From Flammeovirga pacifica (lineage in GTDB: Bacteria; Bacteroidota; Bacteroidia; Cytophagales; Flammeovirgaceae), in the NCBI RefSeq assembly GCF_000807855.2, contig NZ_JRYR02000001.1, positions 4,012,489 to 4,076,488 of the forward strand: DNA of 64,000 bases, given 5' to 3'. The translations under genes and the position numbers were made by a program. Each line of letters begins with the position of its first letter. The stretch's first letter is position 1. Of the stretch, positions 28,094-38,600 are shown in pieces. The notes below the pieces were generated by a model. The model ran no database searches, was not told the DNA's origin, and worked only from the letters and a program-made list of their open reading frames with translations.

Positions 28094-29716
28094 TTAAATT
28101 CTTAAAGCTTTTCTTCTGACAAAACCAATAACCAACATGGTAATAGCAAGAACACTAGCAATTCTAGCAATATAATCACCGTACAATGTATAGATCGTTT
28201 CTGTTTTGTTGATATGCACATCCCCTTTTTTAGCTCCCATTTCGCCATAGGCGATAGGATCTAAAATATCACCTCTTTGATTGATAAAACAAGATATACC
28301 AGTGTTTGCAGAACGTGCAATACTTTTTCTTGTTTCAATAGCTCTAAGCGATGAAAAAGCAAGGTGTTGTGTATGTCCAGGGGAATCATTCCACCATCCA
28401 TCATTTGTGATGACAGTTAAGAAATCAGCTCCATTTTTGACATAATCCGTTACATAATCTCCATATACAGACTCATAACAAATAATAGGTCCTACATTAA
28501 TATCACCATTACTAAAAACAGCTCTATGATCTTGTCTCCCTAAACCTCCAGAACTTCCACCGAAATTAAGAATAATAGCTTTTAAGATTACAGGAAAGGG
28601 GATAGTTTCCACACCAATAACTAATTGAGATTTATGATAAAATTCCAATGAATCTCTTTGATGGAAACGGATACCAGTATTAAAAACATCATAATACCCA
28701 ATGTTTTTAGAGTGTCTAGCCGTTTCAGATGAAGAAGAATCTCCATAAATTTTATAAGTATCTGCACCTGTCACCAACGTAAGGTTAGGGTATTTTAGCA
28801 TCATCTTATTCACCATTTGAACCTCAGCAGAGGCATCCCAATACAACTCATTAATACTCTGACTAATGGATGTTTCTGGCCAAAAGACAAACTTAGTATT
28901 AGGGGTAACTTCTTTTTCAGTAAGTTCGATCATACGTCGCACTTGATCCCTTGGCGATATATATGTTTTGGAATTTTGTTCTCCAGTTCTTGCGTTATAT
29001 TTAAACTTCTGAGTATAGCAATCAATATTTGGCTGTACAACAACAGTTTCTATTGTTTTACCTTCTTCTTCGTATGAATAGTAGAGGTACAAAGAGAAGG
29101 TAATAGGAAGTAATAAATAGAAGATTATAGAGACTACTTTTCTACCACTTACCATAAAACTGAAGAAGTAGATATTCAATAACAGAATCCATAACGTACC
29201 TCCAAAAGCACCAGTATACTCATACCATTGTGCTAACTTTGGTGTGTAACTCAAGACATTACCAATATTTAACCATGGCCAAGAGAAGTCCCAATGCATG
29301 TGTAAATATTCAAAGGCGATCATCCAACAGACAAAGTCCAAATGAAAATATTTTCCTTTAGATATTTTTCTAGTATGATGATATGCCAATACAGGTAAAG
29401 CCATTAAAGCAGCATTAGCTCCCCAAGCACCAAAAGTAGCCCATGAAGAAGCATACCATAACCACCAATAAGCAGTAACATTAAAAATAAATAAGGCGAT
29501 AAAAGAGAAGAAATAAACTTTCCAACCTTTAAATCTTTTATCACTTAAACTTATCACTCTTTCAATTTCTAGAAGAGGGACATAACCTATAAATACAAGT
29601 GGTAAGGCACCGTGCCAAGATAATCCTAAAAATAAACCACTGATGAGGGCCATCAGCCATAAATACCACTTCTTAGAGGAGTTTGCTTGAATGAAGTCGT
29701 AGATTAATTTTCTCAT
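28094..29716 (-). CDS. lnt: Apolipoprotein N-acyltransferase
   Basis: The 540-residue integral membrane protein has N-terminal helices over about 20-215, then a nitrilase-like periplasmic domain over about 225-500, and a final anchoring helix. The Glu-Lys-Cys active site is visible as FWPETSIS (Glu), the Lys in FYHKSQLVIG and Cys in PIICYESVYG. It adds the third acyl chain to lipoprotein N-terminal cysteines, in keeping with the several lipoproteins of this window. Its ATG overlaps the rsmI stop (ATGA), so translation is coupled. Confidence 0.93.
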   Translation of the reverse strand: MRKLIYDFIQANSSKKWYLWLMALISGLFLGLSWHGALPLVFIGYVPLLEIERVISLSDKRFKGWKVYFFSFIALFIFNVTAYWWLWYASSWATFGAWGANAALMALPVLAYHHTRKISKGKYFHLDFVCWMIAFEYLHMHWDFSWPWLNIGNVLSYTPKLAQWYEYTGAFGGTLWILLLNIYFFSFMVSGRKVVSIIFYLLLPITFSLYLYYSYEEEGKTIETVVVQPNIDCYTQKFKYNARTGEQNSKTYISPRDQVRRMIELTEKEVTPNTKFVFWPETSISQSINELYWDASAEVQMVNKMMLKYPNLTLVTGADTYKIYGDSSSSETARHSKNIGYYDVFNTGIRFHQRDSLEFYHKSQLVIGVETIPFPVILKAIILNFGGSSGGLGRQDHRAVFSNGDINVGPIICYESVYGDYVTDYVKNGADFLTVITNDGWWNDSPGHTQHLAFSSLRAIETRKSIARSANTGISCFINQRGDILDPIAYGEMGAKKGDVHINKTETIYTLYGDYIARIASVLAITMLVIGFVRRKALRI

Positions 29717-30438
29717 GCTTCGTCTTTGTATTTATACTTGTTCCCTTTCGGTTTCTTTTCAATTTTCTTTCCTTCTACCACCACAACTATTTCTCCTTTT
29801 GGCGGTACTTCTGTATAATACTGTGCTAACTCTTCTAAAGTACCACGTTTTGTTTCTTCATGTAGTTTAGATAATTCTCTACAAACAGAAGCACGTCTAT
29901 CTTTGTCCCAAGCTGCAGCAAGTTGTTCTAAAAATTTCACCAAACGATGAGGTGATTCATAAAAAACCATCGTACGTTGTTCCTCACCAAGTTCAGTAAT
30001 TTTAGTCTGACGCCCTTTTTTATGAGGTAAGAAACCTTCAAATGTAAATCGATCTGCAGGTAGTCCTGAGTTGACCAAAGCGGGAACGAATGCTGTGGCA
30101 CCAGGTAGTGTCTCCACTCTAATATCAGCTTCACCACAAGCACGCACAAGCATGTAACCAGGATCTGAAATAACGGGGGTACCAGCATCAGAAACTAAAG
30201 CGATTTTCTCTCCACTTTTAAGGCGTTTCAATAATCCTTCGACCGTTTTATGTTCATTAAAAGCATGATGACTTTGCAAATTGCTTTTGATATCAAAATG
30301 CTTTAATAATTTACCCGTATTGCGAGTATCTTCTGCTAGAATAGTATCTACTTCGTTCAATATTCTTAACGCTCTAGCAGTAATATCTTCTAAGTTTCCA
30401 ATGGGAGTTGGAACTATATATAATGTTGTTTCTTCCAT
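29713..30438 (-). CDS. rsmI: 16S rRNA (cytidine-1402 2'-O)-methyltransferase
   Basis: The 241-residue tetrapyrrole-methylase-fold enzyme contains YIVPTPIGNLEDITARAL at the N terminus, the SAM-binding AEDTRNTGKLLKHF, LVSDAGTPVISDPGY and LPGATAFVPALVNSGLP. These are signatures of RsmI, which methylates C1402 in the ribosomal decoding centre. The C terminus is short and lysine-rich, without the longer tail of E. coli RsmI. It is the first gene of the rsmI-lnt-ogt group. Confidence 0.95.
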   Translation of the reverse strand: MEETTLYIVPTPIGNLEDITARALRILNEVDTILAEDTRNTGKLLKHFDIKSNLQSHHAFNEHKTVEGLLKRLKSGEKIALVSDAGTPVISDPGYMLVRACGEADIRVETLPGATAFVPALVNSGLPADRFTFEGFLPHKKGRQTKITELGEEQRTMVFYESPHRLVKFLEQLAAAWDKDRRASVCRELSKLHEETKRGTLEELAQYYTEVPPKGEIVVVVEGKKIEKKPKGNKYKYKDEA

Positions 30439-30484
30439 AATATTTTTCTGTCTGTAAAAATAGAAAGATTTAGCGTATTATTTG

Positions 30485-30518
30485 ACAAAAAAAAGCCACT
30501 CCAAAATTTTGGAGTGGC
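30485..30518 (-). terminator. Intrinsic terminator after moxR
   Basis: A perfect palindrome (GCCACTCCAAAA/TTTTGGAGTGGC, 30495-30518) is followed on the minus strand by eight T residues. A weaker hairpin (GAGCA/TGCTC) lies between it and the moxR stop. Confidence 0.92.
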
Positions 30519-30570
30519 AGAAAAGGCTTTCTATTTGAGCATGTTAAGAACTTGCTCATCAAAAAGATAA

Positions 30571-31542
30571 TTACTTTGAGATTTTTACCTTACTCAAAAT
30601 AGCATCAATAATTTCTTTTGTAGAGATATTATCTGCTTCCGCCTCATAATTAAGAATGATACGGTGGTTTAACACATCGTAAGCAACTTCTTTGATATCT
30701 TCTGGAAGAACATAATCTCTACCATCAAAAAAGGCAATTGCTTTGGCTGCTCTATGCAAGTTGATAGAGGCACGAGGAGAAACACCAAACTGAATGTAAT
30801 TGGCTTCTTCTGTTAAACCGTAATCCTTAGGGAAACGTGTAGCAAAAATAAGATCTATAATATATTGCTCTAAGCTTTCGTTTACTTTCACATCATTGAT
30901 AGCATCACGAATAGCAAAAATGTCTTCTTTAGAAAGAATAGACTTTACAGAATCATCAAATGATTGATTTGACATTCTTCTCATTACCTCCAATTCATCC
31001 TCTTTACGTGGATAATTGATGTAAACTTTCAACATGAAACGGTCGACCTGTGCTTCAGGAAGAGGATAAGTACCTTCTTGTTCTACCGGGTTTTGAGTCG
31101 CTAATACTAAGAAAGGACGATCCAATTTATAAGTAGTGTCTCCAATTGTTACTTGCTTTTCTTGCATTGCCTCAAGAAGTGCAGCTTGAACTTTTGCAGG
31201 AGAACGGTTTACCTCATCTGCTAATACTAGATTAGAGAAAACAGGACCTTTCTTTACTTCGAATTTACCTTCACGTTGATTGTAAATCATAGTACCAACT
31301 AAATCAGATGGAAGCAAGTCTGGGGTAAACTGAATACGTTGGAAATCTAAATCCAATACATTAGATAATGTATTTACCGTTAAAGTTTTTGCCAAACCTG
31401 GTACACCCTCTAATAAAACGTGGCCATTAGTAAAAAGACCTATCAATAAACGATTGACCATATAATCTTGGCCAACGACTACTTTTCCTACTTCTGAAAT
31501 TACATCATGAATTTTATCATGAAGAACTTTATGATCTGTCAT
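30571..31542 (-). CDS. MoxR-family AAA+ ATPase (orphan)
   Basis: The 323-residue protein has the MoxR Walker A LLEGVPGLAKT near residue 38, Walker B NLVLADEVNRSP and the sensor segment LVLATQNPVEQEGTYPLPEAQVDRF. The C-terminal lid helices include GVSPRASINLHRAAKA. MoxR ATPases act as chaperones for assembly of protein complexes and usually sit beside DUF58 and von Willebrand A genes (BatA-type). None follows or precedes here: a terminator and rsmI lie downstream and a small membrane-peptide gene upstream. Its clients must therefore be encoded elsewhere. Confidence 0.94.
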   Translation of the reverse strand: MTDHKVLHDKIHDVISEVGKVVVGQDYMVNRLLIGLFTNGHVLLEGVPGLAKTLTVNTLSNVLDLDFQRIQFTPDLLPSDLVGTMIYNQREGKFEVKKGPVFSNLVLADEVNRSPAKVQAALLEAMQEKQVTIGDTTYKLDRPFLVLATQNPVEQEGTYPLPEAQVDRFMLKVYINYPRKEDELEVMRRMSNQSFDDSVKSILSKEDIFAIRDAINDVKVNESLEQYIIDLIFATRFPKDYGLTEEANYIQFGVSPRASINLHRAAKAIAFFDGRDYVLPEDIKEVAYDVLNHRIILNYEAEADNISTKEIIDAILSKVKISK

Positions 31543-31916
31543 ATGATTACAAAAACGTTTGTTTTCTTCTTTGTCAACTATGTATGTTATGCAATTTACA
31601 TGATGTCTTCAATAATTATTGATTATCAAAACATCCTAAAGAATTTTTAACTTTTACTAACACAGAAGACCTAAGAATAGGGAGATATTAAAAACTTATA
31701 GGCATAAAAAAATGCCAAGAACGTCTCCTGGCATTTTAATTAATCGAACATAATCATTTAGTTTATATACGTTTAGTTCGATTGTTGTTGTTTGCTTTTA
31801 GAAATTAATTGATAATAATTCGGTTGTGTTTTTAATGTGTGTTGTTAACCTATTTTGTTGATCCAATAATTTAATATGTTAGTAAAATTCATTTCATTCC
31901 ATTTCAATTAGTTTTT
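31543..31916. other. Intergenic region between small membrane ORF and moxR
   Basis: Apart from the hairpin at 31706-31737 I see no gene in this 374-bp stretch. The moxR promoter is presumably within 31543-31700 on the minus strand, but no clean TAnnTTTG is visible. Confidence 0.4.
31706..31737 (-). terminator. Terminator downstream of small membrane ORF
   Basis: On the minus strand ATGCCA-11 bases-TGGCAT is followed by a T-run. It lies about 180 bases after the stop of the 49-residue ORF. Confidence 0.7.
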
Positions 31917-32066
31917 TCATTTCACTTGTAAGTTTTCATTCATCACTTCAGATGATGAATGATTGCTTGTTTGTTTTGTCTTGCCAATTATGTTACTATT
32001 GGATAACCCTAGTAAAACTACTACGATTAATAATACAAAAATGGCATATAATTTATGTGACTTCAT
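31917..32066 (-). CDS. Small single-helix membrane protein, 49 aa
   Basis: An ATG at 32066 opens a 49-codon frame: a basic start (MKSHKLYA), one strong hydrophobic helix of about 15 residues (IFVLLIVVVLLGL), then a polar Ser/Asn/Lys-rich tail. The pattern is that of a small inner-membrane protein with an N-in topology, or a secreted peptide with an uncleaved signal. Support comes from a -7-like CATATTTG (32099-32106) upstream and an intrinsic terminator downstream on the same strand, with another terminator isolating it from the lipoprotein gene. No family is recognised, and chance is not excluded. Confidence 0.45.
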   Translation of the reverse strand: MKSHKLYAIFVLLIVVVLLGLSNSNIIGKTKQTSNHSSSEVMNENLQVK

Positions 32067-32172
32067 ACTGATTTTAGTACTTGATTAATGTCTTAATGCA
32101 AATATGGGTAAAAAATACACTTAAGAGGTTGACCATGGTTAATAGAAAAGAATGATTGTTGTCAATAAATGC

Positions 32173-32212
32173 AAAAAACCTCCAATAATTGTAAACTATT
32201 GGAGGTTTTTAT
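32173..32212. terminator. Terminator of lipoprotein gene (bidirectional)
   Basis: AAAAACCTCCAATA pairs with TATTGGAGGTTTTT around a 9-base loop. It lies 18 bases beyond the minus-strand stop at 32230. Confidence 0.9.
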
Positions 32213-32229
32213 TTGTTGCTGGTTCAATA

Positions 32230-33462
32230 TTAATTTAACCTTCCTAGTCCATCAATTACTCCATCAATATTCTGATTGATAGTTTCAACATTACCATTAA
32301 TGTTGATGTTGGATAAAACTGTTTTTCCATTTTGTTGTGCAGTTCCCCAAACTGTACTTTCACCTTGAGAGTTAGAACTAATCATGTGAGGAGTGATATC
32401 AGTATATTGATTAAAATTTTGATGAGAATAATCGTTAGGATTAATTTTCACAATACTTCCTCTACCAGAAGAATTAATACCACCTACAAGTAAATGATCT
32501 AATGCTTTATCAGCAGTTCTTAAATTAATTATTTGATAATTATTTAAAGAGGTGATCAATATTTCTTCACTTTCTTCAGTATTTACTAATTCGTAAATTT
32601 CATTGCAACCAATTCCTATTACCTTATTATTAAACTTAAACAGATGATTCAAGCCACAAGACATTACAAAATTATTCTTTCCATAAGGACGTATATTTGC
32701 ATTTTGTGTATTGACTAAATAAACAACAGATTCATTGTTGTCTGAACCTGGTTTGTAGTAAAATAATTCATTTTCGTTCAACCCTGACCATAAAACTGTA
32801 AATCCAATTTTCTCTACTGAGTCGATCTTTGTTGATTTACTATTAGTTACCTGATATAAATACACATCAGTTGTATTACCTTCATTGGCAGTATATAAGA
32901 TATTACCTTTGCTATCAGCTGTAATTGACATGATTTTGCCATCTTGATCAGTAGCAATATGGTTTTCAATTAACTCACTTGAACCAATTGGGATAGAGAA
33001 CGAATAGATTTTACTATCGTTTCCTAAATAAATAATTCCCTTTGATGTTTCTATAAATTGATCGGTGAAAACTTGATTATGATTAATAGGACTATTATTC
33101 TTCATTAAATATGAATATCCATTTTGAGAATCAATGATATAGTTTTCAATACCTTGGTGTCCCAAAAACTGAAATCTTTCATTAATTCTAATAAGATCTG
33201 TAGGGTAGTATTTAGGAGAAGTAGGCTCATCAAAGTTATTGATATACTCAACAGTATCAATTTCATTATTTACCGTTACTTTATAGAGAGTTCTATTTAA
33301 CCCTCCTGTTGTTAGGTTTGGCCCAATAAAAATGCTCGATGCATAACTTAAATCGATACTTTTAATGACTTCTTGTGGGGTATAATGTTCATTGTTTTTT
33401 GAACATGAAACCGTTAAGATTAGTATAGCAATGATGCCTGTTAGATTAGTTTGTAGTTTCAT
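32230..33462 (-). CDS. Hypothetical lipoprotein, probable beta-propeller, 410 aa
   Basis: The signal peptide ends in the lipobox ILTVSC with Cys20, followed by Ser-Lys-Asn-Asn-Glu. The mature protein has repeated beta-rich segments (GIIYLGNDSKIYSFSIP, GNILYTANEGNTTDVYLYQV, NNFVMSCGLNHLFKFNNKV), consistent with a beta-propeller of six or seven blades. I know of no specific function. It is probably anchored in the outer membrane. It is monocistronic: a strong terminator follows it, and the upstream 389 bp are shared with the divergent condensin operon. Confidence 0.82.
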   Translation of the reverse strand: MKLQTNLTGIIAILILTVSCSKNNEHYTPQEVIKSIDLSYASSIFIGPNLTTGGLNRTLYKVTVNNEIDTVEYINNFDEPTSPKYYPTDLIRINERFQFLGHQGIENYIIDSQNGYSYLMKNNSPINHNQVFTDQFIETSKGIIYLGNDSKIYSFSIPIGSSELIENHIATDQDGKIMSITADSKGNILYTANEGNTTDVYLYQVTNSKSTKIDSVEKIGFTVLWSGLNENELFYYKPGSDNNESVVYLVNTQNANIRPYGKNNFVMSCGLNHLFKFNNKVIGIGCNEIYELVNTEESEEILITSLNNYQIINLRTADKALDHLLVGGINSSGRGSIVKINPNDYSHQNFNQYTDITPHMISSNSQGESTVWGTAQQNGKTVLSNININGNVETINQNIDGVIDGLGRLN

Positions 33463-33851
33463 CTTGTTGATAAATTGTTGGTTTAGTTTTCAATTACTCA
33501 GCCAATTTAATTTCTGACTGCAACTGAATAACACTTGGGGATGAGATAACCCCTACTCATAGTTTTATTATTTATCGTAAAAATGAGAATTTTAACATCT
33601 TACATGCTAAAGTGTTTTTCTTTGTTATCACACCTTGTGTTATTTTAACGAAAAAGCAATTAGATTTAAAGAATTATATTAAATGATTAAGGTTGTATCA
33701 ATTAGTAAATATGGAATCGAAATAACTACTCTATTTTTTGAGATGAATAAGTAAAAAAAACTCTTCAATTACTTGCAAAAAATGGATCAAAATCATTAAT
33801 TAAGTAGTTCTAGTTGATGAGCTATTCATCATTATAATAAACCAACGATAA
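33463..33851. other. Divergent intergenic region between lipoprotein and condensin operon
   Basis: This 389-bp AT-rich region has no gene. A short hairpin (GGGGATGAGATAACCCC, 33537-33553) lies upstream of the lipoprotein gene. A TATTTTTTG at about 33732-33740 resembles a -7 element with one extra base. The start of the condensin operon remains unplaced. Confidence 0.35.
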
Positions 33852-35072
33852 GTGGCAGATATACAAACAGCTGATGAGTTAATACGCGAACTTTATAGAC
33901 ATCGAAAAGTGATCAATCATCTCTTTAAGAGAAAAACGGCCTCTTTTGATGAACTAACTGAGCTTGCAGATGGAAAAGAAAAGGAAATTCTTCAAGCTAA
34001 AGCAAGAGGAATGATTTCTTTACAGGAGGGGGAACCAGCCCGATTGGAAGAACGCCTTTTAAATTTTGTCGAGGATTTTCTAGAAATCAATGAGGATATT
34101 AGAAATTATGAAGTAGACGAATCTATTCGTATTCTGAAGAAAAATATATACCTCTATGAAATAGATGAAGATAGCCGTGAAAGAGAACGCTACCTGCATA
34201 GAATCAAAAGATATTTGATGAGTATTGGTAGAGTAATTCGAAAAAATGCGGGTACTTTAAACAATTTAGTGAAGCAAGAATATAAAACAGCTTCATCTAT
34301 TGAGTTGAAAAGAATTAAAATTGAAGACCACAACGAACAAGCTGAAAAACTTCTTGAATTAATTAAAAATGCAGAAGAACTTTTAGAAAATGCATTTTTC
34401 AGAGTAGTACCTGATGAAGGATTAAGGTTAATCGTTAATGATCTAAAGGGTACTCACTTGACTATGGCAAGGCATAATCTAATAGCATTGCGTCAAGAAA
34501 TCGTTAGGTTTATTAATCAAATTGCTGAATTGGATCGTCAGCACAAAAAAATAATCCAACTAAAAAAACTAAGAGATTTATACGAACTAGAAGTAAGAAC
34601 CAATGTTGAAGAGGTTTTTGCTCATGAAAATGCTCTTTTCTTCGATACCCAATTACGTTTCCAAACACATCTTGATTTAGAGTATTTAAGAGGAGACGAT
34701 GGTTTAGATATCATAGAAAGAGTTGCTACAAGAAGACAGCATAAAATTAGAATGCAGCTTCAAGCTGAATTAGATATTGATGGAGATCTATTGGATCCTC
34801 AGCAGCAAACAATGCTTCATGTAGATTTCAGTAAACTCAAAAGAGCCTTTTTTCTTCAAAATGAAGACTTATTATCGTTTGTGAAGTCCTATGATTTTGG
34901 AGAAAAGATGGAGGAAGATCAGATCATCAAAATTTATTGTCAGGTGGCATTAATTTTTGAAGACGAGATGGATTTTGGTTTAGCAGAAAATCCATTTGAT
35001 ACAGCTAAACAGATAGAAGAAAATGGAAAACAGTTTGCTTTTATCAGACCAAAAAAACAAGAAAAGAATTAA
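33852..35072 (+). CDS. MksF/JetA-like kleisin subunit of a MukBEF-type condensin
   Basis: The 406-residue, almost wholly alpha-helical protein reads from a GTG start (MADIQTADELIREL). It begins with a winged-helix-like region (about 1-100), then long helices (about 100-290), then a C-terminal part with QQQTMLHVDFSKLKRAF. The fold is not recognised by a sequence motif. The call rests on its place as the first gene in the order large helical protein, small protein, SMC-like ATPase, the order of mksF-mksE-mksB and of jetA-jetB-jetC. As kleisin it would bridge the ATPase heads. The gene is followed by the small subunit after one base. Confidence 0.7.
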   Translation: MADIQTADELIRELYRHRKVINHLFKRKTASFDELTELADGKEKEILQAKARGMISLQEGEPARLEERLLNFVEDFLEINEDIRNYEVDESIRILKKNIYLYEIDEDSRERERYLHRIKRYLMSIGRVIRKNAGTLNNLVKQEYKTASSIELKRIKIEDHNEQAEKLLELIKNAEELLENAFFRVVPDEGLRLIVNDLKGTHLTMARHNLIALRQEIVRFINQIAELDRQHKKIIQLKKLRDLYELEVRTNVEEVFAHENALFFDTQLRFQTHLDLEYLRGDDGLDIIERVATRRQHKIRMQLQAELDIDGDLLDPQQQTMLHVDFSKLKRAFFLQNEDLLSFVKSYDFGEKMEEDQIIKIYCQVALIFEDEMDFGLAENPFDTAKQIEENGKQFAFIRPKKQEKN

Positions 35073-35073
35073 A

Positions 35074-35625
35074 ATGAATATAGATCATACAAGTACTAGA
35101 AGAGTATTTGAGTTATTAAGTCGAGGGCAGTTTCTAAGTGCCAACGCTATTAAACCTGATATTCGAAAATTGTACGACCAAGTAGACGAGTATTTTACTG
35201 CTTTTGAAAGTGTTTATGCCCCTTTGGGATTTCACCTAAAGAAAGGAAATAATTATTATTATTTTTCTAGAGAAGGTGGTCGTCAAACCATTGAAGAAAA
35301 AATTGAAAGGTTTTATAGATACATTGATCGATTGTCTTTCTTTGCCACATTTGCTCCAGGCTTTGGAGAAGGAATGAGGTTCTATGTAAAAGATATTGTC
35401 CATAAATGCAATGTCGAAACAGATTTGAATGATCAACTACAAAGGTTATCATCAGATAAAAGTACTTCTACTCATGATAAAGTGAGAGATCTAGTAGAAG
35501 AGATGAGAAGACAAGGTTTCATGGATTGTGAAGATGATGAAAATGAAGGATTCATCGTTTTATCCTCTTACAACTATTTAAAAGATATTGTTGATTTAAT
35601 TGATATTGATCCAACTAACGAATGA
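35074..35625 (+). CDS. MksE/JetB-like small condensin subunit
   Basis: The 183-residue soluble protein has a predicted helical and winged-helix character: an N-terminal helix-rich half (TRRVFELLSRGQFLSANAI), the EKIERFYRYIDRLSFFATFAPGF region and a C-terminal VRDLVEEMRRQGFMDCED with acidic tail. This fits the kleisin-bound winged-helix (MukE/MksE, DUF4194-like) subunit, a call made mostly from length and gene order. I chose ATG at 35074, one base after the upstream stop; a longer in-frame start at 35023 would overlap the kleisin gene. Its stop overlaps the next ATG (ATGA). Confidence 0.68.
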   Translation: MNIDHTSTRRVFELLSRGQFLSANAIKPDIRKLYDQVDEYFTAFESVYAPLGFHLKKGNNYYYFSREGGRQTIEEKIERFYRYIDRLSFFATFAPGFGEGMRFYVKDIVHKCNVETDLNDQLQRLSSDKSTSTHDKVRDLVEEMRRQGFMDCEDDENEGFIVLSSYNYLKDIVDLIDIDPTNE

Positions 35626-38600
35626 ATACAACAGCAACACCAAAAAGATATTTAAATAAACTTGTATTGATTAAAAGTGCAGGTTTCGATTATGCAGAGG
35701 TTAACCTTGGTGGAAATATTCACTTCGTAGGATCTAATGGTTTTGGAAAAACAACTGTACTAAGAGCAGTGCTTTTCTTTTATCATGCTACTTCTGAAAA
35801 AAGAGAATTAGGCATCAAAGAACAACAGATGTCGTTTTCGGAATATTATTTCCAAGATTTAAACGCAAGACTTATTTATGAAATTGTGACCCCAAGAGGG
35901 AAACATTGTTTAATGGTCTATAAATCTGGAGGACGTTTAAGATTTAGGTTTTTAGATGCAGCATACGATAAAGACTTTTTTATAAAAGATCGTAAAGCTT
36001 GTAGTCACGATGAAGTATTAGAAAATGTCACTGAAAAACAAGTAACCTTTTCGGATGAAATAAGACGCTTTGCTGATCTAAGAAAAGTAGTTTATGGAGT
36101 AAGTCGTTATAATACACAGTTTAGCTTGCTTAAACCATCTGTAGGTGTGAAAAGCCAACATGTAGATGGTATACCAAAAGCAATTACCAACATTTTCAGG
36201 TCTTCAGGTTTAAAATCGGATTATATCAAGAGAGCTATTGCAGAAGCAGCTTCAGCCGATTTTGAAATGCAACCTATATCTCTAGAAACTATCGCCAATT
36301 TCATCCATGAATTTGATGATCAGTTAACCGATTTTGAAGATTTCGAAAAACATAAAGCTGGTGCTGAAGAAATTGTTTCTATAGAAGCAGAAATCAATCA
36401 GCAGCTGAATTATCAAAAACGTTTAGCACATCAAATAGGAGGCGGAGTAGCTTTAGCATCTAAACATTTAGCAGATAGTGAACGACTTCTTGCAGAAATG
36501 CAGGAGGAAGAAAATACAATGAAAGCTAAATATGAAAAAGCAGAAAACACCTATCAAACTAATACAGCAGAGGTTAACCAAGAACTAGGAGAGACTAAAG
36601 CGACTTTAAAAGAAATTGAAAGAAGAGAGAAAGAGTACCAAACTATTGTTATTGATGGAGAAAAGTATACACTTGATCATACATTAGAATTAAGTACTGA
36701 AGGACCTCGTTTGAATGATCAATTGGCGTATCAACAAGAAGTAAAACAAATGTTGGTAGCCAAAACAGTAGAAGTAGAGCATCTGATAGAAGAACAAAAG
36801 AAATCAGTGCTCTCGAAATATGCTACTAGGAAAAATGAATTCAACGAAGAAAAACAACAATTAAGAGAATCTCTACACGCGCAAAAAGATAAATTTACTT
36901 CGGACAAACAACAGGCTCTTGAAGATCTAAGAAATAAATATTTTGCTGAAGAGGAGAAGTTCAGAATAGAGCTAGATGAAGCAAAAGAGATAAGAACTAG
37001 GGCGTCTGTAGCTTTAGAAATGGAAAAAGAAAAGGATTTTGCAAAGTCCTTACTAATGGAAAGTAATACTAAAAGAGTAAAACTTTCTCAAGAAATTTCA
37101 GACCTAAAGCATCAAATATCAGAAACGGAAAATGATATTTCTAATACGAAAGAACGTAAACGCTTAGAAGAACAAATTATTCGAAAAGAAGCGTTAAGTC
37201 AGCATGCAGAGTTAGAAAGACAAGTAACAATTATTTCTGACGAAGTAGAGGAATGGAAAGTTCGTCAGGAAAATTATGAAGGAACATTAAGAGCCTTTTT
37301 AGATCAAAATAAATCAGATTGGGCAGAAACTATTGGTAAAGTTTGTGATGAACATCTTTTATCAAGAAAAGATTTGAAACCTCAATTAGTCGAGGGATCA
37401 TCGTTTTATGGGTTAGACTTGGATACTTCATCTTTGGTTGCTCAAGTTACAGCTACAGATCATATAGCATCCACCCTAGAACAAAAAAGAGCACAATTAA
37501 AATCAGCAAAAGAAAACTTAAATGAATTGGATTCTATTGTTGATAAAAAAGTAGCAAAATTATTAGAATCCTCTTCTAAAAAGTTAGCTAGGTTAGAACA
37601 AAAGCTTGCAGAATTCAACCATCAATTAGATACTTTTGATACTGATTTACAAAAAGCAAGGGAACAAGAAGCAACAATAATCAGTAAAGGGGAAGAGCTA
37701 AAAGAAAATGCTCTAGTAGAACTGAGAAGAAAACTGAGAATTGCTTCAGAAAACTGCGAGTTAATAGAAGGGAAACTAGCCGATTTAAAAGACGATAAGT
37801 GGTCTAGAGAAAGAGAAACTTCTGATGTCTTTAATAATAAGATCAATACGGTGGTGTCTGAGGTGGAAGCCAACATTGCAACCCTTGAAAAAGAATGGTC
37901 TGCTTATCAAAATGATCATGATAAACGATTAAGACAATTAGAAGAAGAGCGTAAAGGTCTTCTAGAAGAAAAAGGAATAGATACAGGTAAACTTGACGAA
38001 GTTGAGCAAGAAATTAAGGTTCTGATCAAGAAACTTAAACAAGTTGAACAGGCTCAAATGATCAAAAGAGATTACGAGAAAGATAAAGTTTACTATTTAG
38101 ATAAAGCCGAAGAAACAAGAAATAAACTTAAACATCAGGAAAAGGAAATTGCTACTTTAAAGGCAGCCTATGATCAAGCTGTAGAAGAGTATGAAGAGCA
38201 ATTAAATCATCTAGATGATAAAAGAGATAATTATAGAAGAACAAAAGACCAGTCTAATCATCTACTAAAACAATTTAAAGCTGCTAAAGAAGAGGATGAA
38301 CAGGCATATGAACGCCTGCAAAAATATTTAGATGAGGGAGCAAAAGACGTAAATGATGCAGAAGTAAATGATTCTGATCTATCATTTTTACTTACAGAGT
38401 TGAGAAAATCACTGAAAGAAAGAGGACGTTTAACTTCATCATTTAAATCAAAAGGTCAAGTATTCACGGGAGTATTTAGAAAAGATAATCACTTAAGAAT
38501 CCCAACACTTTATGCACAATCATCACTTAAAGAGTTTACTTATTTGGCGAAAAACATTCTTCCAAGTCTACTGGATGGAGAACGTTTAGACCATATGAGA

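Noticed and set aside
35023-35073. Upstream start for the small condensin subunit overlapping the kleisin gene
   Set aside because: It would overlap the preceding gene by 50 bases, while ATG 35074 gives the close packing seen in the rest of the operon.
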